From NCBI RefSeq assembly GCF_025685565.1, contig NZ_JAGSYE010000002.1, positions 496,001 through 560,000 of the forward strand: DNA of 64,000 nt. The letters run 5' to 3'. Below the pieces are notes generated by a model, which worked only from the letters and a program-made list of their open reading frames with translations, ran no database searches and was not told the origin of the DNA. The stretch is from Granulicella aggregans (GTDB lineage: Bacteria > Acidobacteriota > Terriglobia > Terriglobales > Acidobacteriaceae). Of this stretch, positions 61,538-64,000 are shown piece after piece. The position numbers and the translations under genes are program-made. Numbering within the stretch: the first letter of the stretch is position 1; each line of letters starts with the position of its first letter.

Positions 61538-61687
61538 GTGGGAATCATCACAAAACAGATCGACAAACTGCCCACATGGGCGCAATGGGTTTTAGCAGCT
61601 CTGGGCCTATTTGCGGGCGTATATGGAGTAGTTCGCTACGGCTTCTGGCATATGTTGCTACGAGTGATATTCAGCCCGGAGTTATAA
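61538..61687 (+). CDS. 49-aa putative membrane protein
   Basis: GTG start at 61538; MGIITKQIDKLPTWAQWVLA followed by a membrane helix (ALGLFAGVYGVVRYGFW) and a short tail. No clear ribosome binding site; lies between two REP-like repeats. Confidence 0.4.
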   Translation: MGIITKQIDKLPTWAQWVLAALGLFAGVYGVVRYGFWHMLLRVIFSPEL

Positions 61688-61748
61688 CCTCTTGCCCTTT
61701 GTCATCCTTCGCCGAAGGCGGAGGATCTGCTTCTCTCAGCCACCAACC

Positions 61749-62147
61749 TCACCCAATCGCTTTGAGTCCCGCCACCCGAACCGCTCTTCGATCGAACGTC
61801 AGCGTATGCCCACATCCTGAATGAGCATTCAGCGCCCCGATCAGAGCATCTTCGAACTCCGCCGTCCCGCGCTTCAAAGCGAAGGCCGCTTCGAACACCT
61901 GCTGTTCATTCTGGATCGTTAGAGAGTCCGCGGTGAGAAGCGCCTCGAGGCACGCTGCAATCTGAATGGGCGTTTGCTTGAAGACACTCCTCAAGACCCA
62001 GACAATCTCCAGCATCACAGCCACGTTGATAAACCCAGGATCGGATGCACTGATCCTGCGCTCGAAGATACGATTCACCAGCACAGACTGGTCCGGATCA
62101 TCCTGAAGCAGATAGCGCAGGACGACGTTCGTATCGAGACCGATCAT
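61749..62147 (-). CDS. vapC: VapC-type PIN-domain toxin
   Basis: 132 residues. MIGLDTNVVLRYLLQDD (first Asp), Glu in VMLEIVWVL, Asp in EFEDALIGALNAHSG and the last acidic site in LTFDRRA: the four acidic residues of a PIN ribonuclease. Its ATG overlaps the antitoxin stop (ATGA). VapC toxins cleave tRNA or rRNA; the target is unknown. Confidence 0.93.
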   Translation of the reverse strand: MIGLDTNVVLRYLLQDDPDQSVLVNRIFERRISASDPGFINVAVMLEIVWVLRSVFKQTPIQIAACLEALLTADSLTIQNEQQVFEAAFALKRGTAEFEDALIGALNAHSGCGHTLTFDRRAVRVAGLKAIG

Positions 62148-62386
62148 CGCCGATAGCGCGCCGTCGCACTCTTGCCGAGAGCGGACTCCATCTCTTCCAC
62201 CGTCACGACATGGTCAAGCTTCGGCAGAATCCCTTTGAGCCTGGATACCGGGGTCTTCGGCAGAATCACAACGGCACCGTCAGGCTGGAGAAAGAACTTG
62301 AACTGGTCCCCCGCTTTGAGGTTCAGATACTCCCGCACCTGCTTCGGAAGGGTTACCTGATTCTTGCTGCTGAGGGTAGCTTCCAT
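62144..62386 (-). CDS. vapB: AbrB/VapB-type antitoxin
   Basis: 80 residues from the ATG at 62386 (AGGAG upstream). SpoVT/AbrB swapped-hairpin domain: ATLSSKNQVTLPKQVREYLN and AGDQFKFFLQPDGAVVILPK. The C-terminal part (LPKLDHVVTVEEMESALGK) would wrap the toxin. A palindrome upstream is a likely autoregulatory site. Confidence 0.92.
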   Translation of the reverse strand: MEATLSSKNQVTLPKQVREYLNLKAGDQFKFFLQPDGAVVILPKTPVSRLKGILPKLDHVVTVEEMESALGKSATARYRR

Positions 62387-62400
62387 GAGAGCATCTCCTG

Positions 62401-62424
62401 CTTTACATTTTAGCAATTGTAAAG
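62401..62424. promoter_or_regulatory. Candidate vapBC operator
   Basis: CTTTACA-N10-TGTAAAG, an inverted repeat 15 bases upstream of the vapB start, overlapping the likely promoter. Confidence 0.65.
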
Positions 62425-62562
62425 CGCACTGCACGAAACTGGTGGCGGATCTATGACGTGAAACACCCCGCTGGCATTCCAACCCAATCTAACCGAAAAT
62501 AGAGGTTTGCCCTCTCCGCCTGTCTCGCACAACGGAGAACGGGCAACGAACATCGGCCTCTT

Positions 62563-64000
62563 ATGAATGACCAGATCACAATCCGCGGCGCGCGCACCCA
62601 CAACCTCAAGGGCATCGACGTCTCTATCCCTCACAACAAACTCACCGTCGTCTCCGGCGTCAGCGGTTCGGGCAAGTCCTCGCTCGCCTTTGACACCGTC
62701 TACGCCGAGGGCCAGCGCCGTTACGTGGAATCGCTCTCCGCCTACGCCCGCCAGTTCCTCGAGCGCATCGAGAAGCCCGACGTCGACTTCATGGACGGCC
62801 TCGCTCCGGCCATCGCCATCAAGCAGAAGAACCAGACGCGAAACCCGCGCTCGACCGTAGCGACAGCCACCGAGATCTACGACTACCTCCGCCTGCTCTA
62901 TGCCCGCTGCGGCACCGTCACCTGCCTGCACTGCGGCGGCATCGTCAAGCGCGACTCCGTCGACGAGATCGTCGACTCGCTGCTGGCGCTGCCGGAATCC
63001 ACCCGCGCTTACGCGCTCTTCCCCATCGTCCGCGCGGAGATCAAGCTAGAAGCCCTGCAAGGTTCGAGCGTCGCAGCCGTCGAAGCTCCTGCCCCGCCGA
63101 AGCCGACCAAGCTCTCCACGAAGAAGACCAAAGCCCCCCCAGCGCCGCCAGTCGTCGACATCACCGACGCACTCAAAGAGCGCCTCACCGAACTCCGCCG
63201 TCGCGGCTACAACCGTCTCTTCCAGAATGGCAAGATCGTCGAGTTCTCGACCCCCGAGTCTTTGCTCGAGCTTGACTTCACGCAGCCTATCTTTGTGCTT
63301 ATCGACCGCCTCGCCATCTCGCCCGACGTTCGCGCCCGCATCGTCGACGCTATCGAGACCGGCTACCGCGAGTCCGGCGAAGTCCGCTTCCAGACCGTCC
63401 CGCGCGAAGAAGACCAAGCACCACAATCCTTCCGCTACAGCGCCGCCTTCGAGTGCACCACCTGCCACCGCGCCTATCGCGAGCCCGAGCCGCGCCTCTT
63501 CTCCTTCAACAATCCCTTCGGCGCCTGCCCGCGCTGCCAGGGCTTCGGCAACACCATCGACTTCGACCCCAACCTCATCATCCCGGACAAGTCAAAGACC
63601 CTCGACGAAGGCGCGGTCGCCCCGTGGACAACCACCAAGTACCGCCCGCACCACGGCGAGATGAAGCGCGCGGCAGCGGCCGCAGGCGTTCCCACCAACG
63701 TCCCCTGGTTCGACCTCACGCCCGCGCAGCAGGAGTTCATCCAGGAAGGCAAAGGCAGCTTCCCCGGCATTCGCGGCTTCTTCGCCGAGCTCGACCGAAA
63801 GAAGTACAAGCTCCACGTCCGCGTCTTCCTCTCGAAGTACCGCGGCTACGCCACCTGCCCCGACTGCAAGGGCCAGCGCCTCCGCGCCGAAGCCCGCGCT
63901 GTCCTCATCAACAACATGAACATCTGCGAGGCTGCCGCCCTCACCATCACCGCCGCGCAGGAGTTCTTCGACAATTTGCAACTTTCACCGGCACAAACTG
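62563..64000 (+). CDS. uvrA: Excinuclease ABC subunit A, 5' part
   Basis: The gene runs off the right edge; 479 codons are visible. Walker A GVSGSGKSSLAFDT, the UvrA hallmark YAEGQRRYVESLSAYARQFL, IEKPDVDFMDGL and a first zinc module (CGTVTCLHCGG). An Ala/Pro/Lys-rich insert of about 25 residues (around residues 175-200) interrupts the UvrB-binding region. DNA damage recognition subunit of nucleotide excision repair. Confidence 0.96.
   Translation, partial: MNDQITIRGARTHNLKGIDVSIPHNKLTVVSGVSGSGKSSLAFDTVYAEGQRRYVESLSAYARQFLERIEKPDVDFMDGLAPAIAIKQKNQTRNPRSTVATATEIYDYLRLLYARCGTVTCLHCGGIVKRDSVDEIVDSLLALPESTRAYALFPIVRAEIKLEALQGSSVAAVEAPAPPKPTKLSTKKTKAPPAPPVVDITDALKERLTELRRRGYNRLFQNGKIVEFSTPESLLELDFTQPIFVLIDRLAISPDVRARIVDAIETGYRESGEVRFQTVPREEDQAPQSFRYSAAFECTTCHRAYREPEPRLFSFNNPFGACPRCQGFGNTIDFDPNLIIPDKSKTLDEGAVAPWTTTKYRPHHGEMKRAAAAAGVPTNVPWFDLTPAQQEFIQEGKGSFPGIRGFFAELDRKKYKLHVRVFLSKYRGYATCPDCKGQRLRAEARAVLINNMNICEAAALTITAAQEFFDNLQLSPAQT

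Overview
The window looks like the chromosome of a soil-type Acidobacteriota bacterium, probably Acidobacteriaceae/Terriglobia. This is an inference from the gene families: several large Reg_prop histidine kinases, DUF6130, Gfo/Idh plus DUF1080 pairs, many secreted TAT proteins, and a moderately high G+C content. Named housekeeping genes (ileS, lspA, uvrA, katG, rpiB, a TsaC/Sua5 gene) are confined to the flanks.

Layout. 0-16 kb is a signalling region: Reg_prop and simpler histidine kinases, four response regulators, an orphan solute-binding lipoprotein, and two DoxX-like genes that each sit beside a NarL-type regulator. It also holds an ECF sigma factor with a cysteine-rich tail, paired with a 23-residue metallothionein-like peptide missed by normal ORF cut-offs. 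16-26 kb is a run of stress and detoxification enzymes (MBL hydrolase, DUF417, chloroperoxidase-like hydrolase, XapX, MOSC-reductase, isochorismatase, RpiB, haloalkane-dehalogenase-like hydrolase). Three genes in the left 27 kb are visibly decaying: a GCGCG-motif protein, an SDR and a metallophosphatase.

27.1-39.4 kb is the most unusual part. On the minus strand lies a dense array of tRNA genes (Leu-, Ser-, Phe-, Pro-, Arg-, Trp- and Met-type, with encoded CCA) mixed with degenerate tRNA-like segments. Diverging from it on the plus strand is a tandem array of five RNAs (Y1-Y5) that share one fold: an outer stem, a TGGYG-containing internal loop, a 9-bp inner stem of covarying sequence, and the invariant hexamer TACTTC. 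Three of the five carry recognisable tRNA T-arms, and Y4 carries a circularly permuted tRNA (T arm, closed acceptor hairpin, D arm). The array leads directly into a TROVE/Ro60 gene. This matches the known logic of bacterial Ro60 with tRNA-mimicking Y RNAs, but with five RNAs and an adjacent tRNA array. A small cysteine-containing protein is encoded between Y4 and Y5. Convergent to Ro60 is a tightly coupled five-gene operon: SWIM zinc finger, DUF5691, MoxR-type AAA+ ATPase, DUF5682 and a VWA protein.

39-64 kb is mostly ordinary: an omega-like RNA polymerase subunit, a GT-C glycosyltransferase, perR-katG with a candidate PerR box, a cold-shock protein, a PLP decarboxylase, and a sugar-oxidation cluster (FG-GAP, Gfo/Idh, DUF1080). 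It continues with a TsaC-type synthase, CYTH, TonB, ileS-lspA, vapBC and the start of uvrA. Several REP-like palindromes are dispersed here, one of them lying in frame inside ileS.
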